A stretch of DNA of 64,000 nucleotides from Sanderia malayensis (lineage: Eukaryota; Cnidaria; Scyphozoa; Semaeostomeae; Pelagiidae): the NCBI GenBank assembly GCA_013076295.1, contig RQOL01000618.1, forward strand, positions 2,294,001 to 2,358,000, read 5' to 3'. A program made the position numbers and the translations under genes. Shown one piece after another: positions 50,508 through 61,191 of the stretch (position 1 is the stretch's first letter; each line of letters opens with the position of its first letter). The notes beneath the pieces are model-generated. The model made no database searches. It was not told the DNA's origin and saw only the letters and a list, made by a program, of their open reading frames with translations.

Positions 50508-51073
50508 GGATTCGAGCCATTCATAAAAATATTCTTTTTTAATTAATGAATAAGGAATATTAGGCTTAACACATAACGATAAGTGCGAGGTAATGCATAG
50601 GTTCGAGCCCCTCTATCATCGAATAATGTTTATCCCCAAACGTTTAGATGGGATTATTTTACGAGACAATCTCACGAAAGAAATTAGGTAGAAGAAAATC
50701 CATGCACTTATAGCTCATACCTTTTATCTTCTCTGAGGGCTGGCGAGAATCTGCAGTCTGCACGACTTTGGCGCAACTCTGACCTTTTGGTTTCTTGAAG
50801 GAGAAAAGAAATTGAAATTAAAAATTGCGTCCATCATAACTAATAATGTTAAGATACTGCACACAATGTAAAAGAATGAATAAATAATCTCTGCTGCATG
50901 AGGGGAGAAATTGTTGCAAACTTAGGCCCGACATATTTGTTACTTTGACGAAGCCAAGGGACATTTCCAATTTCCATGCTTTACAAAAGTCTCTTTTTGC
51001 AATGAAAGAGGATTTGAGTCACCACCTGAGTCCATAAATCACCAGTTTTAAAAGAAGACAAAATAAAACTTAC

Positions 51074-51245
51074 CATTACAGTTGCATCTGTGCCTTTTAC
51101 CATTTCTTCTCAACTTGCCTTCCGTCCATCTGGTCTTGTCTTTCTTTCCAGTCAAAGTGGCGCGAAAGATGAAATGTGAAAAAACGCATGCTTCATTGTA
51201 GCTAAGGCCCATGCCTCTGAGGATTATCCAATCACGTTTCTGCAT
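51074..51245 (-). CDS. Right-arm copy of the repeat-encoded first exon
   Basis: Minus-strand frame starting MQKRDWIILRGMG with SHFIFRATLTGKKDKTRW, open for 57 codons to a clean GTAAGT donor at 51073. It ends in a basic, cysteine-containing stretch (RRNGKRHRCNCNG). A following exon (about 50800-50730, starting after TTCAAG) keeps reading KKPKGQSCAKVVQ, but the splice phases I tried do not all agree, so the full gene model is unresolved. Confidence 0.35.
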
Positions 51246-51549
51246 CACTTACCATGTGATCTGATTTAGAGAAAAGAAAACAATAAATTATTTTTAGCAA
51301 GAAGGGGTGTGTCAAAGGCGTGGCCTCCTCCCATGAATTTGAGATAAGCTTTTTAATTTAAATTTGTGAGACATACAATGGGATATATTTTAATTCTTAC
51401 CTTTTTGATTAAATGCTTCATTTATTTCTTTAAACATTGCTTCTTTCAACCCTTCTCTGTACCGTTCTTTCAACTGAACAAAATAAAAAATGTCTGTGCA
51501 TGTAACACGAAGTACCTTGAATTATTTTTTAAACGAAAACAAAACAAAT

Positions 51550-53753
51550 ATGGCGTACAGACCAAATCGATTTCCTCCACATCCTCAGCGCAACAGTGGA
51601 GCATATCCCCATAGAATGCAGCTTCCAGAGCATAACATGCCACGAAGAGATATCAAAGGACCATTTCATCTGCGACCAGCTCACTTGGAAGTGAGACATC
51701 TTGCCGGAGAAACGCAGAGACCAAGATTTGCAGGAGGCTTCCAAGGCCAGTTTCGACATCGTTCTGACTTCCAGCCAAGATTTAATGAACAAAGAACAAA
51801 CAACAGACTTCCGTACACAGCTTCACATAATGTACAACCATTTAACGTCGAGCATTCGGGGAAATTTGGTGATAATAGACAGACATTTGACGATAGGAGG
51901 CTTGCAAAATCAGAGGTGACCTTGGAAGGGCCTCACCATGAAGACGTTGGAAATGTAGTTTTGGATGAATACAACATGGATCTTCATTTTAATACTGACA
52001 GTACAGGTCTAACAGGTTGGACTCTGCACGAGAATGGGTTCGAATACCTTTGGGGAGGCGCAAGGGCTTCATATGGCATCAAACGTGGAAAGGTTTATGC
52101 TTTGAAAAGTTTAATTCCTGCTCACACATTTTGTATAACGAACTTATCTTAATTATAAAGTCATCAATATATTTTATTTTATCTTACATCCACCAGATAG
52201 CATACGAATGCACCATCATTGAAGCATTGCCAGTTGAGATGCCTCCAACAGAAAGTAATCCACACGTGCTGCGAGTTGGGTGGTCTGTTGACAATTCTGA
52301 TCTGCAATTAGGCGAAGACAAGCTCTCTTATGGCTATGGAGGAACTGGCAAGATCTCCACCGATGGTAAATTTTCAGACTATGGTCGACGATTTTCTGTT
52401 GGTGACACAATTACTTGTCACTTGGATCTTGATGCTGAACCAAAGGCAATTTTCTACATGGTTAATGGTGAATATCTTGGTATTGCGTTCAGAATCGGTC
52501 CTGAGTTGTCCGAGAGAGCACTTTTTCCTCATGTCACATGTAAAAACATCAAATTTAGTTTGAATTTTGGAAAAACATGGCCAAAGTACCCCATAACACC
52601 CGGCTTCACAATGCTCCAAAACATACCCTCAAATTATCTTGTAAGAGCACCCAGTGGACCAGCAAATCGAACAGAAGCTGAAATTATCATGATGATTGGT
52701 TTGCCGGCTTGTGGAAAAACGGTATGGGCTGAAAAATATTGCAAAGAAAACCCAGAAAAGAAATATTTCATGCTTGGGACAAATAACATAATAGATAAAA
52801 TGAGAATAATGGGTCTAACAAGGAAGGGAAACTACCACAGCCGCTGGGAAGCTCTAATAAAACAAGCTACTAATTGTCTCAATGTTTGGCTGAAGATAGC
52901 TGAAAGAAGAGTACATAATTACATTCTTGATCAGACAAATGTTTATTTCTCTGCAAGAAGGAGGAAGATGAGGTGTTTTTCTGGTTACAGACGAATTGCT
53001 TGCGTCATTGTGAATAGGAATGAAGTACTTCATGAACGAACAGCAAGAAGAGAACAATTTGAGGGGAAGTTTGTTCCGGTTGATGCTGTGATGGAGATGA
53101 AAGCAAATTTCAATCTTCCTGAGGTTGGTGAGTCATTTGATGAAGTAAGGTTCGTTGAAGAAAGGCCTCCAAATGCAATTGCTATCGTGAAGGCATACAA
53201 CCAAGAAGGAATGGAATTTAAAAGGGGCACCAAACGAAAAGTAGATGAGAATGAAAGTGATCAAGCAAAAATCTCTCGTATTGATTGTCAAATAAAAGAA
53301 ATCCAACCAACTCATGAGAAGACAAAATACCAACAACCAGGAGATTGTTATGCTGAAGCCAACCATCATGAGAGTATTCATCGATATAGAGAAATTGAGC
53401 AACCCAGACAGATGTACAGACAGAGAGATGTAACTGAACAGTCTTACAGAAAGACAGACATAACTCAACATCCTTACAGAGAAACATTCATAAGTAGACA
53501 GTCGTATTTATATGAAAATAACAACATGCAGCGTGGTGATGACAACCAAAGTCAAGGAGAATATTCAAACTACCAAACAGATTATAGTATGCAGCAGTCC
53601 CAAAGTTACTCTGTCCCAAGAATGTCCATAAAACAAGAGTCTGAGAACAGTGAAGAGCAAAGAAGGCAATATTCAAATACTTATGGAAATGCAAATGACA
53701 GTAAGCAACACTCGTATGAGTGGAAAAATCAATTAAACAACTTTCCATATTAA
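51550..53753 (+). CDS. hnRNP U-like protein (SPRY and P-loop kinase-like)
   Basis: Orthologue of the HNRNPU/HNRNPUL group, nuclear RNA- and chromatin-associated proteins. Two exons, 51550-52092 and 52197-53753, 699 aa. Start chosen at 51550 (AAATATGG, MAYRPNRF); an in-frame ATG at 51490 would add 20 residues. An Arg/Pro/Gln-rich N-terminus is followed by SPRY (about 130-315: LRVGWSVDNSDLQLGEDKLS, FYMVNGEYLGIAF). The polynucleotide-kinase-like domain carries Walker A GLPACGKT (349-356) and DQTNVYFSARRRKM. The C-terminus has repeated YR-x(n)-TEQSYRKTDITQ-type units and Q/Y/S-rich sequence in place of the usual RGG box. The N-terminal SAP domain of vertebrate members is not present; it may be lost or lie in an unseen exon. 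AATAAA at 53808. Confidence 0.93.
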
Positions 53754-53936
53754 TCTCTGTACATTTGTGACAAAATGTCACGCTTAGCTTATTAGGAGGT
53801 TTTAAAAAATAAATGCTATTAAATATATTCTTACTGTTAGCCAAAGGAACAAGTTGTGATGGCTTGATATTTTGTCCCCAATCAATGTTTGCAGAACACA
53901 TGTTCAATTTGTGCCAACCATGTTATTGGTTCCATT

Positions 53937-55377
53937 TCACTGCACTAAACGATAGGAGATATATCTCCCAGCTGTCTCACTAGGTCTGATGATCTTGACA
54001 ACCTAAATTGAAACAAATCTTATCAACAAAAACCCTTCTTAGTACATTAAGTAATTAAAAACAGTATTATTACAAATACGTCACAAATAAAGTGACATGT
54101 GTTTTATAATGATTAGCGTCGGATTATACCTGGCCTCTTTTTAAGCCAAAATATCTGGCAACTGGGTCTCCCTGTTGAATTCTGGGTAATTGATGCTCTT
54201 TTAATTTGTATCTGGCAAGCAGCTCAACTTTTTCTTCTGCTGTCATGACAACATGTTCAGGCACAAGCTGGAAATAAGATACAAAATTAACTTGAAAGGA
54301 CAATTTTTGGTGAATTCGATATTCAAAGCCTTGATTAGAAAATAAAGCATTGTAAAAATTTAATTTAATATCGAAAAGCTCACACCTCATGTTCTGTTAT
54401 GTTAACCAGTAACTCAGTTTCCAAGAACTGCTCAAGAATGTACTTTGGAGCCATATCAACAAGAGCCTTGATAAAAATATTGTAATTTTATGCAAACACA
54501 GAAAAAGCAATGATATATCAAATTATCATAAAAAATAATTCAAATCAAAATGAATTTATACTTGTTTAGCTGATGGAGTCATCCCTTGTTGAACAACAAT
54601 AATTGCTCTATTAATATTTTCTTCCTGCATTCTTGTACAATACCTTTGAAAAATAGAAGACTGCCATTATAGCATACAACATCACTCACATTATTAAAGT
54701 ATAAATTTAAAAATACTCTCAATATAATTACTGTTTTATTGTTTTGATTCCAACTTTCTCTTCCTCTGGGAAAAAGACAAACATCTGATCTGCAGAAAAA
54801 TGATAAAATCTTGAATTATTGGTCAGAGGGTATAATGGAGATAGATAATGCAGAATTGAATCAGAAATGCAAAAATTAAAAATTTTAATGTTAATTACCT
54901 GTTGGATCATCATTATGTGCGACAAGAATAGATAGGTCACTCCTCTGGGGTCTTCCTTCACTGCAAAATAAATTATTAAAATGCTACAAATCAAATATGC
55001 TTGTTTGATAACAGCTTGCTCTCGCTAAAAATGTGCTGCTGCTATGACTTGCTATCATCAGTACAGTAAAGCACAACACGTGTTACCTTGGTTTATCACC
55101 AAATTGTCCAACAAACAGATCTAAAGTCTGATCCAACTCTTCTTGTGTTACTAAATACCCTCTGTCATGACACATCTAAGATAAAATAACGATCAAAGAA
55201 GCGTCGGGAGACTAGCCGTATGAAAGAGTGGCCTAAGTTCCAAAAGAACAATGGTTTACAGGCAAAAATTACAGTCATGGACTTACTTAAGGTGTAAAAT
55301 GAAAAATATAATCCTCTCACCTGCATTACAGTCTTACGAATTCTCCAAAGCTTGTAAGTCTCGGCTTCATCATCCAT
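53937..55377 (-). CDS. POLR2E: RNA polymerase I/II/III subunit RPB5 (RPABC1)
   Basis: Shared subunit of all three nuclear RNA polymerases. Eight exons on the minus strand: 55377-55321, 55175-55087, 54960-54899, 54789-54732, 54643-54562, 54466-54386, 54267-54130, 54002-53937; 633 nt, 210 aa, exactly the human length. It begins [19 protein letters not shown], continues [54 protein letters not shown], and ends [14 protein letters not shown] then [15 protein letters not shown], the most conserved eukaryal/archaeal part. It converges with the hnRNPU-like gene (stop codons 184 bp apart). Confidence 0.97.
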
Positions 55378-55432
55378 AATGAATGGCTCAACAATGTTGG
55401 CCTGGCAAGTGGCAAAAGTAGCAGCACGTGAA

Positions 55433-55515
55433 TGAACCAATGCAATTCAATGGTCTCAATTCAATTCAATGGTCTCAATTCAGTTCAATTCAATTTAATT
55501 CCATCGTTGAATTGA
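55433..55515 (+). repeat. CAATTCAATGGTCT repeat upstream of the peptide gene
   Basis: Three to four direct copies of TCAATTCAATGG(TCT) followed by the inverse TTGAATTGAAT. The core CAATTCAATGG also occurs in the hairpin at 13366-13432. It lies between RPB5 and the peptide-precursor exon. Confidence 0.5.
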
Positions 55516-55643
55516 ATCGCTGCGAGGAGAGCGGGAAATAATCTTTGGATTGGTGGGGCTCAATAAAAGATTAGAAATCTTGGTAAAGAAAGGCATTTGC
55601 ACTCCACATTCTCATTGTAAGTAAATATTTGTCTGCCTCCTAG

Positions 55644-55988
55644 CAGCAGCAAACCTGCTCGCTCGCGTGTGTTGCCTTGTGCCACCAAGGGGTTCTGAGC
55701 GCTGATGTCCCCGAAGATGTCGCCGAAGAAGAGAATGACCCAAGAGAAGACGTCATGCCAATGGAAGACGATGATGATGAATCTGACCTGGCTGAAAACG
55801 TGAGCGATGAAGACGAGGAGAAGCTTGCAAAACGTGAACCATTCTTCCGCCGCGTACGCTTTCGTCGCGTGAGATTCAGACGTGTGAGCGTTCGCCGTAT
55901 AAGTTATCGCCGTATAAGTTATCGCCGTGTAAGTTTCCGTCGTGTTAGTTATCGCCGTGTTAGCTTCCGCCGTGTAAGATGGGGTTAA
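55644..55988 (+). CDS. Cationic peptide precursor exon, arminin-like
   Basis: Frame open from an AG at 55642-55643 to the stop at 55988. An initial cysteine/hydrophobic stretch (TCSLACVALCHQGVLSA) could be the end of a signal peptide. A strongly acidic pro-region follows (DDDDESDLAENVSDEDEEKL), then a dibasic site KR at about 55831-55836. The tail is nine in-frame 15-nt repeats (55845-55979) encoding pentapeptides of the form F/V/Y-R-R-V/I-R/S, closed by W-G-stop; the terminal Gly could donate an amide. Acidic pro-part plus Arg-rich C-terminus is the plan of Hydra arminin antimicrobial precursors, which also contain RFRRA and RRVRW words. The signal-peptide exon with the start ATG was not found: an in-frame TAG is part of the supposed acceptor, and the first in-frame ATG inside (55755) would skip the signal. 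It could instead be a neuropeptide precursor or a remnant. Confidence 0.55.
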   Translation, partial: QQQTCSLACVALCHQGVLSADVPEDVAEEENDPREDVMPMEDDDDESDLAENVSDEDEEKLAKREPFFRRVRFRRVRFRRVSVRRISYRRISYRRVSFRRVSYRRVSFRRVRWG

Positions 55989-56324
55989 ACGTGAGAAGAC
56001 ATTTTTGACTCAGTGACTACCTTATGCTGTTCTTTATTTTTACGTTAAATTCTTATCTTATTCGCTGATAATTGCTCAATCTCTAACAGCTTAATGGAAA
56101 GAATAGTAATCAACTTTGACTTTTTAAACATCAGGTTTGAAGTGTTTACTTAAAAAACTTCTCCAGGTGTCAAATGATTATAAATGACTATTATAAATAT
56201 GAAGCAAATAGTAAGCCTAGTAATAAAGCAAAATAGTAGTCAAGCCAAGAAGACTTCGGTCATCCCTATAGACAGCAAACTAAAAAGTATTTAGGAAATT
56301 TATACAAATGGAAAGTTCAAGACT
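55989..56324. other. Convergent 3' region, peptide gene and GPCR
   Basis: AT-rich non-coding sequence between the plus-strand peptide exon and the minus-strand GPCR stop. No firm poly(A) signal was assigned. Nothing else seen. Confidence 0.35.
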
Positions 56325-57536
56325 TTACTCCATTGGTGGGCCTTCGACCGAGTTTTTTGTGAAAAGCAAATTGCTGAGATCTTGGCGAAATTGGTGATTG
56401 CCCAAGCCATAGATGAGAGGGTTGACAAACACTTTGGCATCGAGAATTGTTATCACCAGATACAAGACCGTATCAGACACTTGTATAGTTTCGGACATCA
56501 TGAAAACATTGACAAAAAAAGCAGGCAGCCAACAAATAGAATAAGCGACGACTATGAGAAACATGAGTTTGGTCACGCGAATCTCATTGCGCAAGGCTCG
56601 TTTTAATTTCGCGCTCTTTCTTCTGCTCTGAAGATCGCTGCTTGCGTCAGTTGTCGAAAATTTGCAGCCTGATGGCGTCGCAGCCTGATCTTGAAGACCA
56701 TCATGGCTACAGCCTTGTTTAGCTTCTTCAAAGTTTTTCATCCGCTTACTTTGTTTCTTTACGTGCTTTGCTTCATGTTTAGATTCTTCATCTGCATTTT
56801 GATTTGACTCCACGACATCGATTTTTTCATAATCATCATCTTCATCTTTTTTAATGGCGTTATTTTCATCTGCTCCGGCGACTTTACGCACTTTGAAAGG
56901 AACTTTGTATGCGCTGCGAATATTAGTGACCATCGTCTTCTTGTGCTTGCGTAGCTTTGTGAATATTCGCGCATAGCAATATATCAAGACCGGGTAACAT
57001 AGGCCCATACTGTATACATAAAATAACGAGCGGAATATCAAGTTTTCTTGAGACCAATGCGCGAAACAAACACCATGATGTTTACTGAATTTATACTCTC
57101 CAACGCCAAGAATCGGTAGCATGCCAAGAAGAAATGTTGCAATGGAAATACTACAACTGTAGATCAGAACCCGCCTGTTTGAGAACACCTTATCGAAGCA
57201 TAATGGCTTAACGATCTTAAAATAGCGCACAACAGCAATAGCAGCCAAAAGAAGGGCCGATTGAACGAATGTTATTGTAGATAGAAGACCAGATATTGGG
57301 CAGTATATTCCCAGAACGTACGTTTTATCAGATAGCTGCTTGTAGGCTTTCACGGAGAGTATCATGACAGATTTTGTCAAATCGACTATTGCAAGCTGGA
57401 ACAAAAATGTATTGTTTACTGTACGCAGTCGTTTGGTATTAACAAAAGCATAAATGATCAACGAGTTGGTCACTGCGCCACCGAGCGAAATAAACGCAGT
57501 TATAACTGCGTTGAAAGTAACAAAAGCAGAAGGCAT
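56325..57536 (-). CDS. Class A GPCR, orphan, paralogue 1
   Basis: Seven-transmembrane rhodopsin-family receptor, intronless, 403 aa from the ATG at 57536. The frame is open further upstream but without an ATG, so an upstream exon is possible, since only a few residues precede TM1. Hallmarks: NSLIIYAFV in TM1, QLAIVDL in TM2, a TM3 end reading VRYFKIV (V103-R104-Y105, not DRY), CWLPAFFVN in TM6 and NPLIYGL in TM7. The third intracellular loop is very long, acidic and Lys-rich. Nearest classes by feel are melatonin/opsin-like receptors; an opsin is rejected because the Schiff-base lysine position is occupied by Asp (ILDAKVFVNP). The ligand is unknown. It is divergent from a clear paralogue at 59811. 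Confidence 0.9.
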   Translation of the reverse strand: MPSAFVTFNAVITAFISLGGAVTNSLIIYAFVNTKRLRTVNNTFLFQLAIVDLTKSVMILSVKAYKQLSDKTYVLGIYCPISGLLSTITFVQSALLLAAIAVVRYFKIVKPLCFDKVFSNRRVLIYSCSISIATFLLGMLPILGVGEYKFSKHHGVCFAHWSQENLIFRSLFYVYSMGLCYPVLIYCYARIFTKLRKHKKTMVTNIRSAYKVPFKVRKVAGADENNAIKKDEDDDYEKIDVVESNQNADEESKHEAKHVKKQSKRMKNFEEAKQGCSHDGLQDQAATPSGCKFSTTDASSDLQSRRKSAKLKRALRNEIRVTKLMFLIVVAYSICWLPAFFVNVFMMSETIQVSDTVLYLVITILDAKVFVNPLIYGLGNHQFRQDLSNLLFTKNSVEGPPME

Positions 57537-59810
57537 GCTTGATAATGTCCTCTGTTCAATTTCCTTTCGAATGACTCTCTTCTCTTCAAATCTTCTGCTG
57601 ATTACTGCCAAATCAAAGGTACCTGATGCAAATTCATCAGCCACGAAGCATAAGCGATGCAAAAAACTTTAAGCTCAACGAAACAAAAGTGTAAAATAGC
57701 GTGCACTTCTTTGCTCAAACAACAACACTAACTTCAGATCTCTCTGTCGAGCCATAAAGCCTTGATGGTCGAATTTTGCATCCCAGGTATTACCTTGATC
57801 AAAAATAGTAAACTGCAGGCTCAAATTGCCATTGAAAGTCAATTTTTTAATTCTGCATTCATCATTTAATAATGAGTCCAGATTACCAGGCAGCCTTTGG
57901 TTTCAAGCGGTATAATTTCACTTTATTTTCCTTGCCAACGTGCAGACAGCTGGTTGCTTGAAGGTGAATGGCTTGACTTCGTTGAGGCAAAGTATTTGGA
58001 ACGTCTCTTGTATAAAATCTATACAAATGGTTGTGAGTATTTGATAAATGAGCCAATCAAAGCAAAGTGCATTTTCCAATGTCAACACTATACCATTTTC
58101 CAAGGGAACGTTGAATTACATCCAGTTCATAATTGCAAAAAAATGGAGAAGTAATGAAGAGAGAAACTTGTATTCATTAAGTCAAATCCAAATTCAAATA
58201 TCTACCTGTAGCATCCGCTTATTAAACGAGACTCGGATTGAAATCAAATACACACTATTGTATTAAAGTTCAATTTATCATCAGTATTAATTTGACATTG
58301 GCGTTCGCGCACCTAAGAGCATTAGTCATAACACTCATGCCAAAAAAGTCGTGCCCATTTCAATGATGCGATACCGATGAAGGAGGAAATAAAAAATTCT
58401 TCTTCACCGTGTATTGATTTACACCGGTGAACTCAGTCCATCAAGCTTAGCTATTACTTGACAAATAGTTTACAACAGAAATCATTTTTTACTCAGGATG
58501 TTTGCGAAGCAGTTCGGTTCTTTGTAATAAAACACATCTCAAAGGTCTCATGTAAGTAATGTGAACATTCAAGTAGCCATAACCACAAATCAAACATTGA
58601 TCCAGCAATAAAAATGCTAGTAATTATCAGAATGCGTTTCCATACGAGGTTCAAGACGAAGGCACAATGACTGAAATGTTCGCATTGATAAATATTACAG
58701 GCCTAGAATGAATTGCTGCAAATTCATGACGCTAATGAGGAGTAAAGGAGACCCGCAATGGGTTTATTTTCAACAAGAAGGTCTGAAAACAAGTATCGTC
58801 CTAAACGAGCAGTTTTTCTTTTATTTGCAACATTCATTTCAACATTACTGTGGAAAATATCATCAGCATTAAAAAGTAAAAGATAAAAAACACAGCTGAA
58901 ATAAAAAGATATGAGTGATCACAGAGCTAACGTCAAAATTAACGCAAATATTAGGTTGAAGCAGGCGTGTTCAACTTGAAATTCTTTGCAAAAACTTATC
59001 ATTATTTGAGTTGACAAACTTTTCTGCAAATAATATTTCAAACGACACATAATGAATTGCGACGGCAACTGAAGCACTTTTCGTTTGCTATAATTAAACA
59101 TCATTTAAAAATTTAATGTAATTTATATTGCAAAAAATGTCAATTTGAAACCCTCAGCTTCGCAACGCTATTGCAGTTTGGGTAATTTATTTTAGAATGC
59201 GTGAACCAAAACGAGGTTTTATCCGAATCGATTGACCTCGATTTCACGCAAGCAACGCAACGTAGTAATTTCTAAATGATGGGATGCATTGCAAATCGAT
59301 AGCATTCTAATTGTGCAACCAGATGGCATTGCAAGGTGTTTTTATACCAGTACCACACCATGCTTTAACACCTTGCTCGAAAAGTGACTCGCCATAAAGC
59401 CCACAGCCACAAAGTTCAAATGAATAAGAACAACGAAACAAGTTATTTCCGACCTCTAACTAATCTAAAAATTGCTTTTTCCAAAGAAAGCGTCTTTTGA
59501 CCTGTTTCTATTTGATCAGAAACTATTCTCCGGCAGTTATGATATAAAATATTTATTCTATAACGTCCAGGTATGAATATATAAAGATCTTCTAACTTCC
59601 TAAAAAATTTTTGCAGACAAACAAGAAGGTATATTTCAATTATAATTGAAAGGAAAACCGAAAAAAGAGGAGATCTTATTTTTACGACAAAGCTAATTCG
59701 GCAATGGAAAAAGTAAATATTTGAACGCCAGATACATCGGTGATAGGACAGCTTTAAGGACATAAATACAAACTTGAAAACAGAAATTGGACAGACATTA
59801 TACGCGAATA
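57537..59810. other. Intergenic between the divergent GPCR paralogues
   Basis: About 2.3 kb with no supported gene. It contains the upstream regions of both receptors. The short ORFs here overlap AT-rich sequence and show no family features. No repeats beyond simple ones were recognised. Confidence 0.4.
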
Positions 59811-60960
59811 ATGGCACCAGAGCTGGTTGAGCTAAATGCATCGTGGACAATTCTCATAGCAATATTTGCAGTGATAGGAAATTCACTGATAATCTATGTA
59901 TTTTGCAAGGTGAAATCATTACGAACTGTGAACAATACATTTCTTTGTCAATTAGCAGTTGTGGACTTAACAAAAGCAGTAGTAATTTTGCCAGTTAAAG
60001 CGCACACACAATTACATTCTGTGGAAAACCTTGGATTCTTTTGTCAAATTGCTGGTTTCGTGTCGACCGTAACATTCGTGCTCTCGGCACTCTTGTTGGC
60101 AGCAGTGGCAGTGGTGAGGTATTTCAAGATTGTAGGCACAAGGAACTACAGTAAAGTGTTCACAAAAAGACGCACTGTGTATTACAGTATTGCCATGCTC
60201 GCTGCCACAACTGTGCTTGCATTGCTACCGATTGTTGGGCTTGGTGAATACACGTATAGCTCACACCACGGCGTCTGCTTCGCAAAGTGGGCCGAAGAGA
60301 ACATAGCATTTCGTTCCCTGTTTTATGCCTTCACAATGGGCTTGTGTTATCCAGTGTTGATCGTCTGTTATGGTAGCATATTCTCAAAGCTGAGAAGACA
60401 CAGAAACTCCATCGTAGCAAACTTGAGAGTTCAACCCAATGCAATGATAACAACAAGCACCCTGAAGACGACCACAAAACAAAATGGCAAACTGAATGCA
60501 TTTCATAATACTCTGGATGATGCGAAGGAATTTGATCGGCTTGCAAATTCTCCCAACGTTGCTACTCTCAAGACAGACACGACGACGAAAAACATCTCAG
60601 CAGACCCCCTGGAAATCAATAAATCACACCCTGCAGACGGGGGGGAGTGAATTGAACTCATCTCACCAGTCGAAACAACATTTGAAAGAAAGGCGAGCTT
60701 TTCAGAACGACATTCGGGTAACCAAGGTGATGTTTACAATTGTCGTTGGTTACTCAATCTGTTGGCTCCCAGCTTTCTTTGTAAACATCATTGCATTGTC
60801 TGGTGCTGCAAAAGTATCCGATACAGTACTGTACCTGATTGTCACGATGGTTGAAATGAAGACCATCGTCAACCCAATCATCTGTGGTGTCTGGAATTAC
60901 CAATTTCGAAAAGCGTTGAAGTCCCTGGTCATTGACAATTATGCTTCTGATAGCAAGTAA
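59811..60960 (+). CDS. Class A GPCR paralogue 2, frame broken in a G run
   Basis: Intronless paralogue of the minus-strand GPCR. MAPELVELNASW (one N-glycosylation site) leads into NSLIIYVFCK, QLAVVDLTKAV, VRYFKIV, GVCFAKWAEEN and a long third loop. The frame ends HPADGGE-stop at 60650. One nucleotide over, the remaining receptor continues: GGSELNSSHQSKQH, NDIRVTKVMF, CWLPAFFVNII, TIVNPIICGVWNYQF, stop at 60960. The break is in seven consecutive G (60639-60645). With six G the whole would be 382 aa in one frame. So this is either a sequencing or assembly error in a homopolymer or a fresh frameshift. TM7 reads NPIIC where paralogue 1 has NPLIY. Confidence 0.85.
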
Positions 60961-61191
60961 CACACACGGTCAGAAAGATATCGATTTACCCAAAAGGTGG
61001 GAGAGGGTGATAGAATACACGCGGTCTCAAATTTCATTAATTGTTTTTGTCATCATGCACTTTCAAGCTTATATACAACTGCTATATTTCAGTTGTTGTC
61101 ATATTTCACTTCATTAAGATATTAAACAAAATCGTACAATAATTGATTTTATTAAGATATTAACGAAAATCAAACTGGAATATAATTGTTG
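60961..61191. other. Short intergenic, GPCR to Cys-ORF copy A
   Basis: AT-rich non-coding gap with a repeated TTAAGATATTAA word near 61110-61165. It carries the presumed 3' ends of two convergent transcripts. Confidence 0.35.

Larger units (their letters stand above)
46390..51345. mobile_element. Giant inverted repeat, about 4.9 kb
   Basis: The left arm (about 46390-48905) is the reverse complement of the right arm (about 49150-51345). Paired positions sum to about 98,050 throughout the inner 1.6 kb: 47861-48121 pairs with 50191-49931 and the encoded 86-residue frames differ at one residue. Outer parts are more diverged and out of register by about 300 bp because the left arm carries an internal tandem duplication. 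Boundaries are clear at 46490/51270 and weaker to 46390/51345. It could be a foldback transposon, an inverted duplication of a small gene, or an assembly artefact; target duplications were not found. Confidence 0.9.

Noticed and set aside
55619..55643. A GTAAGT...CCTCCTAG intron immediately before the peptide exon
   Set aside because: It would be only 25 nt long, below a plausible animal intron, so the true 5' structure of the peptide gene stays open.
59443..59850. 135-codon minus-strand ORF upstream of GPCR paralogue 2
   Set aside because: Lies in AT-rich upstream sequence and overlaps the GPCR start; no recognisable features.
56325..60960. The two class A GPCRs as opsins
   Set aside because: The Schiff-base lysine position, six residues before the TM7 Asn-Pro, is not Lys in either; the nearby lysine is two residues too late.
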